Below, piece by piece: positions 15,025-22,283 of a DNA stretch of 44,082 bases. The notes under the pieces are model-generated. The model was not told where the DNA came from and did no database searches. It worked only from the letters and a program-made list of their open reading frames with translations. The stretch is from assembly GCA_050184225.1 (NCBI GenBank), contig JBFXAN010000041.1:1-44082 (forward strand), in the 5' to 3' direction. The position numbers and the translations under genes are program-made. Source of the stretch: JBFXAN01 sp050184225 (lineage in GTDB: Bacteria > Chloroflexota > Dehalococcoidia > CAUJGQ01). Every line of letters starts with the position of its first letter. Positions within the stretch are counted from its first letter, which is position 1.

Positions 15025-16002
15025 TCATCGCCAGACGGCGCCGAGGACGCGGCGGAAGTTGCCGTTGCAGATGCGCTCGATGCGGTCGTCGCTCCAGCCG
15101 CGCTGCTTGAAGGTGCGGAGGATGACGGGCAGGTGGGCCGCGTCCTTGAGGTCGCGGGGGACGCCGGTGCCGTCGTAATCGGAGCCGAAGGAGACGTGGC
15201 GGTCGCCGACGAGACCGATGATGTGCTCGAAGTGGGAGACGACGAGGTCGAGGGGCGTGTCGTCGTCGCGGCCCATGTCGGGACGCAGAAAGCTGTTGGC
15301 GAAGTTGATGCCGATCGTGCCGTCCTTTTCCGCGACCATCCGGATCTGATCGTCGTCGAGGTTGCGGACGTGCGGTGAGATCGCCTTGACGCTGGAGTGG
15401 GTGGCGACGAAGGGGCGTTGTGTCGCGCGGGCGAGGTCCCAGAATCCGGCGGGGTTGAGGTGGGAGACGTCGAGCAGGATGCCGAGCCGATTGCACTCGT
15501 CGATCAGCGCGAAGCCGGCATCGGTCAGACCCTTCTCCGGCTGCGGTCCCTCGAACATGACGCCGTAGCCGAAGATTGTCGACCGGCTCCAGGTGACACC
15601 GAGCGAGCGCAGGCCGGCCTCATAGAAGACGCGCAGCTCCTTGAGGGAGTAGGAGATCGGGTCTGCCCCCTCGAAGTGGATGATGCCGGCGAAGGCGCCG
15701 TCGTCCAGCGCTCGGTCCAGTTCGGCCACAGAGCGGACGGCGCGGACCTGTCCCTCGCTGCGGTCGCAGATGCGAAGGTAGTCGTCCATCTCCTTGATCG
15801 AGTAGCCGACCGCATTTTGCTCGGCCTGCTGATCGGTGAGATAGATCGAGACGAACGTACCGCCGAGGCAGCCCTTTTGCGCTCGGGGCCAATCGACATG
15901 GCCCTCGTCACTTTCCGTAAGGAAGTCGCGTTTTTGGCGAGGGATGGCGGTGATGAAGTCTTCGTGACCGTCGATGATCGGCGGGAACTCGCGGTTGATC
16001 AT
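15025..16002 (-). CDS. Membrane dipeptidase family (peptidase M19) metallohydrolase
   Basis: This 325-residue TIM-barrel hydrolase of the renal dipeptidase family cleaves dipeptides. Expected dizinc ligands are visible: H13-x-D15 (IDGHEDF), bridging E111 (HFEGAD), H181 (LLDVSH) and H202 (ATHSS). GSDYDG near residue 271 and the C-terminal RIERICNGNFRRVLG are family marks. No signal peptide is seen, so it is probably cytoplasmic despite the family name. Its last 85 bp are duplicated beyond the gene (14316-14400). A long inverted repeat begins 7 bp upstream of its ATG, so its promoter must lie in or beyond that repeat. Confidence 0.9.
   Translation of the reverse strand: MINREFPPIIDGHEDFITAIPRQKRDFLTESDEGHVDWPRAQKGCLGGTFVSIYLTDQQAEQNAVGYSIKEMDDYLRICDRSEGQVRAVRSVAELDRALDDGAFAGIIHFEGADPISYSLKELRVFYEAGLRSLGVTWSRSTIFGYGVMFEGPQPEKGLTDAGFALIDECNRLGILLDVSHLNPAGFWDLARATQRPFVATHSSVKAISPHVRNLDDDQIRMVAEKDGTIGINFANSFLRPDMGRDDDTPLDLVVSHFEHIIGLVGDRHVSFGSDYDGTGVPRDLKDAAHLPVILRTFKQRGWSDDRIERICNGNFRRVLGAVWR
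15029..15113 (-). repeat. 85-bp direct repeat, copy inside the dipeptidase gene
   Basis: This is the intact-gene copy of the duplication; the other copy is 14316-14400. Five mismatches in 85 positions are spread through the repeat rather than clustered. The 628 bp between the copies carry the DUF4258/DUF2283 pair. A gene-end repeat flanking a cassette resembles the attL/attR layout of elements that integrate at gene 3' ends. Confidence 0.85.
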
Positions 16003-16008
16003 GGATTA

Positions 16009-16169
16009 CCTCTCCCCCGGCCCCTCCTCTCGCAGGGGAGGGGAGCCTAGTTTAGCCGTGGTATGACAGTAGGGGCCACTCCATCGCCAGACTTCCGCGA
16101 GGCTGAAGCTGGCGTCCTCTCCCAGATCAGGACTCCCCTCCCCTGCGAGGGGAGGGGTCGGGGGAGAGG
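16009..16169. repeat. CCCCTCYCC/GGRGAGGGG-family composite inverted repeat (161 bp)
   Basis: The outer arms (16009-16045 and 16133-16169) are near reverse complements, and each arm also folds on itself (CCCCTCCTCTCGCAGGGGAG). The unpaired middle of about 87 bp differs from other copies. The element fills the whole space between the dipeptidase start and the acetyltransferase stop. Related copies are at 20518-20670, 42869-42983 and 43799-43964. Confidence 0.85.
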
Positions 16170-17408
16170 TTAGAACTGATCCGCGCAGTACGGCCTGTAT
16201 CGAGTCCTCATCGCGGCATCCCAGGATTCTAGGGCGGATTCGTCGTGCGCGTCGAGACGGCCCATGCGGGTGGCTTCGGTGGGGGAGATCTGGCCGAAGA
16301 GGAGCATGGAGAGGGTTTGGATGGGCATGGTGAGGTGTGGCTCGGCGGTGGTGCGCTCGACGCGGGTTTCGGGGCCGGAGGTTTCGAGGGTCCAGCGGCC
16401 GGCGTTCCAGGGGCACATCTCGTCGCGGATCTCGCAGGTGAGGGTTGCGGGGGCGCTGTAGGGGCGGCTGGTGAGGGTACGGGGGAGGTCGACGATCCGA
16501 GCGAGGATGCCGTCGCGGGCGGTGGCGCGGAGCATACGCGGTTCGAGGAGCAGGTGGGGCAGCGGGTCATCGGTTGGGACGGAGCGCCAGACGACGTCAC
16601 GAACCAGATCGAACCGGGCGATGTGCTCCCAGAAGGCTCGGTAGGCGGATGGGGTCAGCCAGACGAGGTCGCGGATCTGGAGGAGGTGGTCAGGCCCTGG
16701 TCCTTCCTGGGCGACGTGGCCGGTGGTGTAGATAACGTAGCCCTGCGGTTCGCCGTCTTCTTCGTAGAGCAGGATCGAGAGGGTGTGTCCGTCGGGAGCA
16801 GGAGCGAGCGGCCCGACGGCCCAGGACGCGCGGGAGCGGTGGAGGTAACCGTTGCGCGGGTCGCGGAAGCGGCGGTAGATGTCGTTGAGCAGGCCGGCGT
16901 CGTCGCGGGTTAGCTCGCGCAGACCGCCGCGCAGGGTGGCCGGCTGGCTGAAGGCGAGATAGCGAGGCTCGACCTGGTAGCTGACGTGGGTGCTGACGAT
17001 GCCGTAGCCGTAGCGCTGATAGATGGCGGCGAGCGAGGCATAGAGCGCGGCGATCGGGGCGCCGCCGGACTCATGCAGCCGGTGGAAGTCGGCATCCATG
17101 ATCGAACGCAGGTGGCCACGGCGTCGATAGACGGGGGCGGTGCTGACGGTCGTGACGCCAGCGATCGGGACCGGCGCACCGTTGAGCCGCATCGTGAAGG
17201 GCCAGGCGGCGTAACAGGTTGCCAGCCGCCCGGCCTCGAAGGCGCAGAGGGTCCACTCCGGGCGCATCATCTCGAAGCTGTTCGGGTCCAGCGCGAGCGA
17301 GAGGGCGACGATCCGGCTGAACTCCGGCATCTCCTCCGGTTCGGCTGGGCGGATTGTGGCCGAGGACTCAAGGCCGCGGGCTGAGGTTCGCTCCTGGTGC
17401 GTCGTCAC
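16170..17408 (-). CDS. Eis-like GNAT acetyltransferase
   Basis: This 412-residue protein has the three-part Eis layout. An N-terminal GNAT domain carries the acetyl-CoA loop (VYRRRGHLRSIM after GVTTVSTAP). A second GNAT-like domain lies in the middle. A C-terminal SCP2-like domain ends with PTEATRMGRLDAHDESALES and finishes at DQF*, as in Eis, where the terminal carboxylate takes part in catalysis. The start is a GTG at 17408 with GGAGG upstream; the longer frame to 17462 includes that ribosome site and is rejected. Eis enzymes acetylate aminoglycosides or lysines, but the natural substrate here is unknown. Confidence 0.88.
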   Translation of the reverse strand: MTTHQERTSARGLESSATIRPAEPEEMPEFSRIVALSLALDPNSFEMMRPEWTLCAFEAGRLATCYAAWPFTMRLNGAPVPIAGVTTVSTAPVYRRRGHLRSIMDADFHRLHESGGAPIAALYASLAAIYQRYGYGIVSTHVSYQVEPRYLAFSQPATLRGGLRELTRDDAGLLNDIYRRFRDPRNGYLHRSRASWAVGPLAPAPDGHTLSILLYEEDGEPQGYVIYTTGHVAQEGPGPDHLLQIRDLVWLTPSAYRAFWEHIARFDLVRDVVWRSVPTDDPLPHLLLEPRMLRATARDGILARIVDLPRTLTSRPYSAPATLTCEIRDEMCPWNAGRWTLETSGPETRVERTTAEPHLTMPIQTLSMLLFGQISPTEATRMGRLDAHDESALESWDAAMRTRYRPYCADQF

Positions 17409-17503
17409 AGCGTGCGCTCCTCCCATGAAAAAGGACTGGGTGCCCGGAAGTGTACCGGACACTCAGCCCAGCGTCCTGAGTCTTTGACTGCCTGACCGTG
17501 AAT

Positions 17504-17560
17504 TCACCACCCGGCACCAAGACACGACGTTCTTCGTTTTGGCTTGGTGCTGGGTGGTGA
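17504..17560. repeat. CACCACCCGGCACCAAG-family inverted repeat
   Basis: 18-bp arms, 17504-17521 and 17543-17560, differ at one position and enclose 21 bp. It lies between the start of the Eis-like gene and the stop of the LPXTG gene, both on the minus strand, and could terminate the latter. Confidence 0.8.
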
Positions 17561-17570
17561 CGTTGCCCTG

Positions 17571-18215
17571 CTAGCGACGGCGGCGGATGACGGCGAGGGC
17601 GCCCGTGCCGGTGAGCAGGAGGGTGATCGTGGCGAGGCCGGCGATCATCCAGCCGGCGGCAACGGTATCGGCGGGGCCGCCGGTGCCGGTCTGCGGCAGC
17701 GCGGTCGGCGTCTGCGCGCCGGCGCCGCCCGTTGCCCCCGCGCCGCCGGTGGCGCCGACGACGAAGGACTGGGTGACGTTGGCGCAGATCACGCCAGGGC
17801 CGCCCATCGCCATCTGATGGACGTTGACGTAGGCGTTGTTTGCCTGAATCGGCTTGTCATCGGTGAGGGTGATCGTCGTCGAGCTGGTGCCAACACCGGA
17901 GCCGTCCACGCTGACGTTGGTCAGGGGATAGGTGACCGGGGCATTGGTGTCACACTGGGCGCCCTCGGCGGTGTGGACGTGGGCGGCGTGGGCGGCGTTC
18001 GGTTGCAGCCCGGTGATACGAATATCGACCTTGACCTGGTTGTTGGCCATCGGGGTCATCGTCACCTCGCCACTCGCCCCCTGAATCCGGTTCTCGGTGA
18101 TCGACATCGGAAGCGTGACCGGTTGCTGGGCCTGGGCAATACCCGCCAGCGCGACCACCGCCACCAGTGCGGCCACTGCCAGAGCACCTACGCGGAATCG
18201 CCGTACATGACGCAT
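17571..18215 (-). CDS. LPXTG-anchored CHRD-like surface protein
   Basis: This 214-residue protein is secreted: an Arg-rich N-terminus (MRHVRRFR), a hydrophobic core (ALAVAALVAVVALAG) and cleavage after AQA. The mature domain is beta-rich, with ASGEVTMTP, GLQPNAAHAAHVHTAEGAQC and YVNVHQMAMGGPGVIC, the His-containing strand pairs of CHRD or SOD-like folds. Two Cys could form a disulfide. A GGAGATGGAGA linker leads to a sorting signal: ALPQTGTGG, a hydrophobic segment and a final IRRRR. ATG 18215 has GAGGAGG upstream, which decides the start over the longer frame. No sortase gene is in the window. The ligand or activity is unknown. Confidence 0.85.
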   Translation of the reverse strand: MRHVRRFRVGALAVAALVAVVALAGIAQAQQPVTLPMSITENRIQGASGEVTMTPMANNQVKVDIRITGLQPNAAHAAHVHTAEGAQCDTNAPVTYPLTNVSVDGSGVGTSSTTITLTDDKPIQANNAYVNVHQMAMGGPGVICANVTQSFVVGATGGAGATGGAGAQTPTALPQTGTGGPADTVAAGWMIAGLATITLLLTGTGALAVIRRRR

Positions 18216-18439
18216 GGACATCCTCCTCGGTTTACTGTGCCGGGCGGCTGCTGACTTCAGACTCATCCATACGTACGTCGAAGGAAAGCGATCAGATTAC
18301 CTCCATCGGGGTTATCCACGTCGAGATGCGGAAATTCGGATGCGTGCTCACCGATCCTTGACTCGGCAAGCGGGTACGATGGCAGGTGCCTACCGGACAC
18401 CGTCACATTCGCGATCGCCGGAAATCCAGGAGAGACGAC

Positions 18440-20521
18440 ATGACAAACCGCGATGCCCCGGAACGCGCCAAACGGCGCATCCATCAGACGATGTGCCCGA
18501 TGAACTGTCATCCGACCTACTGCGGGATGCTGGTCGAGATCGAGGATGATCGGGTCGTCGGCATCCGCGGCGATCCGGAGAACCCCGACAGCCGCGGGTT
18601 TCTCTGCATTCGAGGCCGCTCTGCTGGGGAGATCCTCGATAATCCGGGGCGCATCCTCGTTCCACGAGCGCGCGTCTCCTCCAAGGGTAAAGCTTCTTCG
18701 GTGGAGGGTGCGGGCTGGCGTGATGTGTCATGGGACGCAGCGCTGCGCCGGATTGCGACGGCGATCGAGGCGGCGGGGGCCGGCGCGACGGCGGTCTGGG
18801 CGGGACACGGCGTTTTCTTGAATGGGCTGGGCGGTCAATTCTCGGCGCGGTTCGCGCATATGGCCGGGGCGCAGTGGTGGAATCCAAGCATCGTCTGCTG
18901 GGGTCTCGGCGGCTTCGGCTTCAGCCTCACCGGCGTCACAGAAGTGAACACGATGGACGACCTCGCGGAGAACGCCGAGGTGATCGTGCTGTGGGGCGCC
19001 AATATCGCCAGCCAGCCGAATACCGCGCCCCGGATCGTGGCGGCCCGGAAACGCGGCGCCCGCGTGATCGCGATCGACATCCGCCGGACGGAAGCGTTTG
19101 AGCAGGCGGACGAGACGCTGATCGTTCGTCCCGGCACCGACGCGGCGCTCGCCCTGGCGATGATGCATGTGATCATCGGCGAGGGTCTGGTGGACCGTGA
19201 CTTCGTCGAGCGCACCGCTACCGGCTTCGACGAACTCGCCGAGCACGTTGGAGCGTATTCACCAGAGTGGGCGGAGGAGGAAACCGGCATCCCGGCTGAG
19301 CGGATTCGGAACCTGGCCCACACATTTGCCGCGACGAAGCGGTCGATGATCCTGGCGGGCGGCAGTTCGATGCACAAGTCGGGGAACGGCTGGCACGCGG
19401 CGCGGGCGATCGCGTGTCTGCCGGCGCTGACGGGCAGCCTCGGCGCGCCCGGCGCGGGGATGGGTCCGCGTCACGCGGCGCAGAGTCACGGCATGGGCAT
19501 GGGCCGGATCGTACCGCCGGACACGAAGGCGCCCGAGACGGCGATGATCAGCGAGATGAGCACGATCCTCGACGCGCTCGACGCGGGGGAGATCAAGGTG
19601 CTGATCCTGCTGGGCACGAACATGCTGTCCTCGTTTGCCGACAGCGGCCGCGTCGCGCGGGCGATGGAGAAGATGGATCTGGTCGTCTGCCTCGACCTGT
19701 TCATGAACGAGACCTCGCGCGGCTATGCCGATGTCGTGTTGCCGGGAACCTCGTGGCTGGAGGAGACGGGGTTCAAGGCGACGAACACCCATCTCTACCT
19801 GATGGACCAGGCGCTGCCGCCGGCGGGCGAGACGCGGCCGGCGTGGTGGGTGCTGGACCAGATCGCGACCCGGATCGGCGTCACGGGCTTCTTTCCCTGG
19901 GAGTCGATCGACGGGGCGCTGGACGCGATCTTCGACCACGACGCGACCCGACACGCCACCGTCGCGGCGATGCGCGCGGAGGGCTACGCCATCCCGCTCG
20001 CTATCTCGCCGGTGGGGCATGCGAGTGGCCGCTTCGCCACAGCGTCGGGCACGGTGGAATTCGTCTCGTCGCGGGCGCGTGAGCTTGGCCTGCCGGCGTT
20101 GCCGATCTACGAGCGGCCACGGGAGAACGGTGTCGGGTCGCCGGCAGCCGAGCGGTTCCCGTTGGTCTTTTCCCAGGGACGGACGATCACGCACTTTCAC
20201 GGTTTCTACGACCATGGTCGCGCGCTGCCCTCGCTCGCCCACGCCGATCCGGAGCCGCGCCTGTGGATCAACCCGGCGGATGCGTCGGCCCGCTCGCTGG
20301 CGGACGGTGCGGCGGTCCGCGTCGCCAACGACCGCGGCGAACTCTCCGCCTGCGCCTATATCACCGACCGGGTGCCGCCCGGTGTGGTCTGGATGCACGA
20401 TGGCTGGGAGGGTATCAATCGACTGACGAGCGGGGCGCGGTCGGTTCCGGACGGGGCGGCCGCGGTCTTTCCGGGTGGACAGGCGGCGTATGAGGCGCGG
20501 GTTGAGGTGACGGTTACCTAA
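18440..20521 (+). CDS. Molybdopterin-dependent oxidoreductase with [4Fe-4S] site
   Basis: This 693-residue enzyme is of the DMSO-reductase superfamily. The N-terminal cluster ligands are C19, C23, C28 and C56 (CPMNCHPTYC, then GFLCIRG). Likely Mo ligand is C153 in WWNPSIVCWG. Bis-MGD-binding features include LLGTNMLSSFADSG and YADVVLPGTSWLEETG; the C-terminal molydopterin-binding domain contains NPADASARSLADGAAV and VWMHDGWEG. There is no Tat signal, so it is cytoplasmic. ATG 18440 follows AGGAGAG; the longer frame to 18386 lacks support. No electron-transfer subunits are adjacent. The reaction cannot be named; assimilatory formate- or thiosulfate/polysulfide-type roles are possible. Its TAA stop lies in the end of a repeat element. 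Confidence 0.9.
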   Translation: MTNRDAPERAKRRIHQTMCPMNCHPTYCGMLVEIEDDRVVGIRGDPENPDSRGFLCIRGRSAGEILDNPGRILVPRARVSSKGKASSVEGAGWRDVSWDAALRRIATAIEAAGAGATAVWAGHGVFLNGLGGQFSARFAHMAGAQWWNPSIVCWGLGGFGFSLTGVTEVNTMDDLAENAEVIVLWGANIASQPNTAPRIVAARKRGARVIAIDIRRTEAFEQADETLIVRPGTDAALALAMMHVIIGEGLVDRDFVERTATGFDELAEHVGAYSPEWAEEETGIPAERIRNLAHTFAATKRSMILAGGSSMHKSGNGWHAARAIACLPALTGSLGAPGAGMGPRHAAQSHGMGMGRIVPPDTKAPETAMISEMSTILDALDAGEIKVLILLGTNMLSSFADSGRVARAMEKMDLVVCLDLFMNETSRGYADVVLPGTSWLEETGFKATNTHLYLMDQALPPAGETRPAWWVLDQIATRIGVTGFFPWESIDGALDAIFDHDATRHATVAAMRAEGYAIPLAISPVGHASGRFATASGTVEFVSSRARELGLPALPIYERPRENGVGSPAAERFPLVFSQGRTITHFHGFYDHGRALPSLAHADPEPRLWINPADASARSLADGAAVRVANDRGELSACAYITDRVPPGVVWMHDGWEGINRLTSGARSVPDGAAAVFPGGQAAYEARVEVTVT

Positions 20522-20670
20522 CCCGCCGGCCCCCTTCCCTCGCAGGGACGGGGGTGTTCTCATCCACCGACGATACCAGTATCTCGTTGGGCAAGACCGA
20601 CGACTCTTGTTCCACCATGGCCGACCAGGACTCCCCCCTTCCCTGCGAGGGAAGGGGGCCGGGGGGTTAG
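20518..20670. repeat. CCCCTCYCC/GGRGAGGGG-family composite inverted repeat (153 bp)
   Basis: The outer ends are CTAACCC (20518-20524) and GGGTTAG (20664-20670). The arms contain CCCCCTTCCCTCGCAGGGA and CCCTGCGAGGGAAGGGGG, each able to fold on itself. The terminal CTAA provides the TAA stop of the molybdopterin oxidoreductase. The element fills the gap to the epoxide hydrolase gene. Confidence 0.85.
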
Positions 20671-20686
20671 GTAAGGGGGACTCGAC

Positions 20687-21649
20687 ATGGCAACGATCGC
20701 TCATCGGTTCGTGGAGACGAATGGGATTCGCATGCACATTGCCGAGGCGGGGGAGGGGCCGCTGGTGGTGTTGTGTCATGGGTTCCCGGAATCGTGGTAT
20801 TCGTGGCGGCATCAGTTGCGAGCGCTCGCGGATGCCGGATTTCATGCGGTGGCGCCGGACCAGCGTGGGTACGGGCAGACGGACGCGCCGGAGGCGATCG
20901 ATCAGTACACGCTGTTTCACATGACCGGGGATCTGGTCGGATTGCTGGATGCGCTGGGCGAGGAGCAGGCGGTCGTGGCCGGACATGACTGGGGGGCGCC
21001 GGTGGCGTGGCATGCGGCGCTGATCCGGCCGGACCGGTTTCGGGCGGTGATCGGACTGAGCGTGCCGCGCACGCCCCGGGGGCCGGTGCGGCCGACGACG
21101 GCGATGCCGGAGACCGACGATGCGATTTTCTATCAGACGTACTTCCAGGCGCCGGGGGTGGCCGAGGCGGAATTAGAGAGCGATGTCCGATCGACAATGC
21201 GGCGGGTGCTCTTCGGGATTTCCGGCGAGGCGCCGCCGGACCGATCGTTCAACGGCATGGTACCGCGCAACGGCGGCTTTCTCAGCCGCACGGACGATCC
21301 GGCGACGCTGCCATCGTGGCTGACCGAGGAAGATATCGACTTCTATACGGGCGAGTTCAGCCGCACCGGATTTCGGGGTGGATTGAACTGGTATCGGAAC
21401 ATCGACCGCAATTGGGAGCTGACCGCGCCCTATGCCGGCGCATTGGTGACCGTGCCGGCATTGTTCATCGCGGGCGAGCGAGATGGGGTGCTCTCGTTCC
21501 GCGGCGCGCGCCAGGTGCTGGATCGGATGACCGACTTCGTGCCGAACCTGCGCGGCCGGGTGCTGTTGCCTAACTGCGGTCACTGGACGCAGCAGGAGCG
21601 ACCGGAGGAGGTCAACGCGGCGATGGTTGAGTTCCTGCGCAGTCTATAG
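20687..21649 (+). CDS. Alpha/beta hydrolase, epoxide hydrolase type
   Basis: This 320-residue protein has the epoxide hydrolase pattern: oxyanion motif HGFPESW (residues 31-37), nucleophile D101 in GHDWGAPVAW, catalytic H299 in NCGHWTQQE, and a cap-domain Tyr candidate in GGLNWYRN. The start ETNGIRMHIAEAG is typical. Epoxide hydrolases open epoxides to diols through an alkyl-enzyme ester. Nothing nearby indicates the substrate. No signal peptide. It begins 17 bp after a repeat element and ends 29 bp before a small antitoxin-like gene. Confidence 0.92.
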   Translation: MATIAHRFVETNGIRMHIAEAGEGPLVVLCHGFPESWYSWRHQLRALADAGFHAVAPDQRGYGQTDAPEAIDQYTLFHMTGDLVGLLDALGEEQAVVAGHDWGAPVAWHAALIRPDRFRAVIGLSVPRTPRGPVRPTTAMPETDDAIFYQTYFQAPGVAEAELESDVRSTMRRVLFGISGEAPPDRSFNGMVPRNGGFLSRTDDPATLPSWLTEEDIDFYTGEFSRTGFRGGLNWYRNIDRNWELTAPYAGALVTVPALFIAGERDGVLSFRGARQVLDRMTDFVPNLRGRVLLPNCGHWTQQERPEEVNAAMVEFLRSL

Positions 21650-21677
21650 TTTGGCAGAACGAGACGTGGAGGACGCC

Positions 21678-21869
21678 ATGGTTACATTGAGTAAGCAGGG
21701 TGTACTCGAGATTGTTCGAGAGATGCCAGAGGGCGTCGATGCCGACGAATTGCACTATCGACTCTATCTCCTCCAGAGGATTCGAGAAGGGGAAGACGCG
21801 TACACAGCAGGCGAGGTCGTTTCGCAAGAGGAAGTAGCGCGGCAGACTGAGTCGTGGCTGAAAGGGTAG
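21678..21869 (+). CDS. Small ParD/RelB-type antitoxin-like protein (first copy)
   Basis: This 63-residue protein has the pattern LEIVREMPEGVDADELHYRL then LLQRIREGEDAY and an end with VSQEEVARQTESWLKG. It matches a family of short antitoxins encoded before ParE-type toxins; membership is judged from pattern, not a search. GGAGG precedes ATG 21678. A second protein of the same type lies at 23472-23642. A GTG frame with ParE-like start overlaps its 3' end by 16 bp, but that toxin is not intact, so this antitoxin now appears to be an orphan. Confidence 0.7.
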   Translation: MVTLSKQGVLEIVREMPEGVDADELHYRLYLLQRIREGEDAYTAGEVVSQEEVARQTESWLKG

Positions 21870-22033
21870 TTTGGTCACGGACTGCGCTTCGACCGTTGCG
21901 TGGTAGTAGTGACGGTTGTGCACGGCAGTCAGAGACTCCCTCCGATTGCACACGGCGCTTGACCGCCATCGACGCGGCTGAAATACTCGGTCGAGAGTCT
22001 GAGACAGACCACAATCGAATAGCCTGCGCCTGA
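21854..22033 (+). pseudogene. Decayed ParE-like toxin (N-terminal remnant)
   Basis: A GTG frame of 59 codons overlaps the antitoxin end. It begins VAERVVWSRTALRPLR, like the first strand and helix of ParE toxins (VVWSxxAxxDL). A later stretch IDAAEILGRESE resembles the ParE helix that normally reads DAAExLxxFPExGR. The part in between has lost similarity, and the frame stops in the riboswitch leader without the C-terminal beta strands. I read it as a frameshifted, truncated toxin. Expression of a short product cannot be excluded. Confidence 0.6.
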
Positions 22034-22125
22034 TCGAGGGAAGCCGGTGTGAGGCCGGCGCTGTCCCGCAACTGTATCCCGTGACATACGGGGAGCCAGA
22101 TCGCTCGACGGGCACACGTTCACCG
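21990..22125 (+). promoter_or_regulatory. Cobalamin (B12) riboswitch aptamer
   Basis: The conserved core is plain: GGGAAGCCGGTGTGAGGCCG (from 22038), then CGCTGTCCCGCAACTGT, followed by GGGGAGCCAGATCGCTCGAC, which corresponds to the B12 box. Boundaries are approximate. It lies about 160 bp before a corrinoid-binding lipoprotein gene on the same strand, and a terminator hairpin lies between them. That is the usual layout for repression by adenosylcobalamin or related cobalamins. The 5' side overlaps the wreck of the toxin frame. Confidence 0.92.
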
Positions 22126-22165
22126 CCTTCGAGGAAAGGCACGGGCACGGTTCCGGCCAGATGCT

Positions 22166-22190
22166 CCCCTGCTCCTCCGGCAGGGGTTTT
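22166..22190 (+). terminator. Riboswitch expression-platform terminator
   Basis: CCCCTGC (22166-22172) pairs with GCAGGGG (22180-22186) around a 7-base loop and is followed directly by TTTT. It lies between the B12 aptamer and the lipoprotein gene, so ligand-dependent termination is likely. The antiterminator pairing was not worked out. Confidence 0.7.
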
Positions 22191-22283
22191 GTGATCCCCA
22201 GTCGGGGGTGCACCGAAGCTCTCTCCCGATCGCTCGACCGTTCTTTCCTCCGGATTGTCTCCGACGGCATCTGGAGGTTCCCC

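Noticed and set aside
14401..15028. Reading the DUF4258/DUF2283 segment as a complete integrative element
   Set aside because: No integrase, recombinase or tRNA target is present; only the gene-end duplication supports mobility, so it is reported as a finding rather than as a mobile element.
19259..21013. 584-codon minus-strand frame opposite the molybdopterin and hydrolase genes
   Set aside because: The plus strand has firm cofactor and catalytic motifs; the minus frame is Arg/His-rich and crosses a repeat element, typical of a high-GC shadow.
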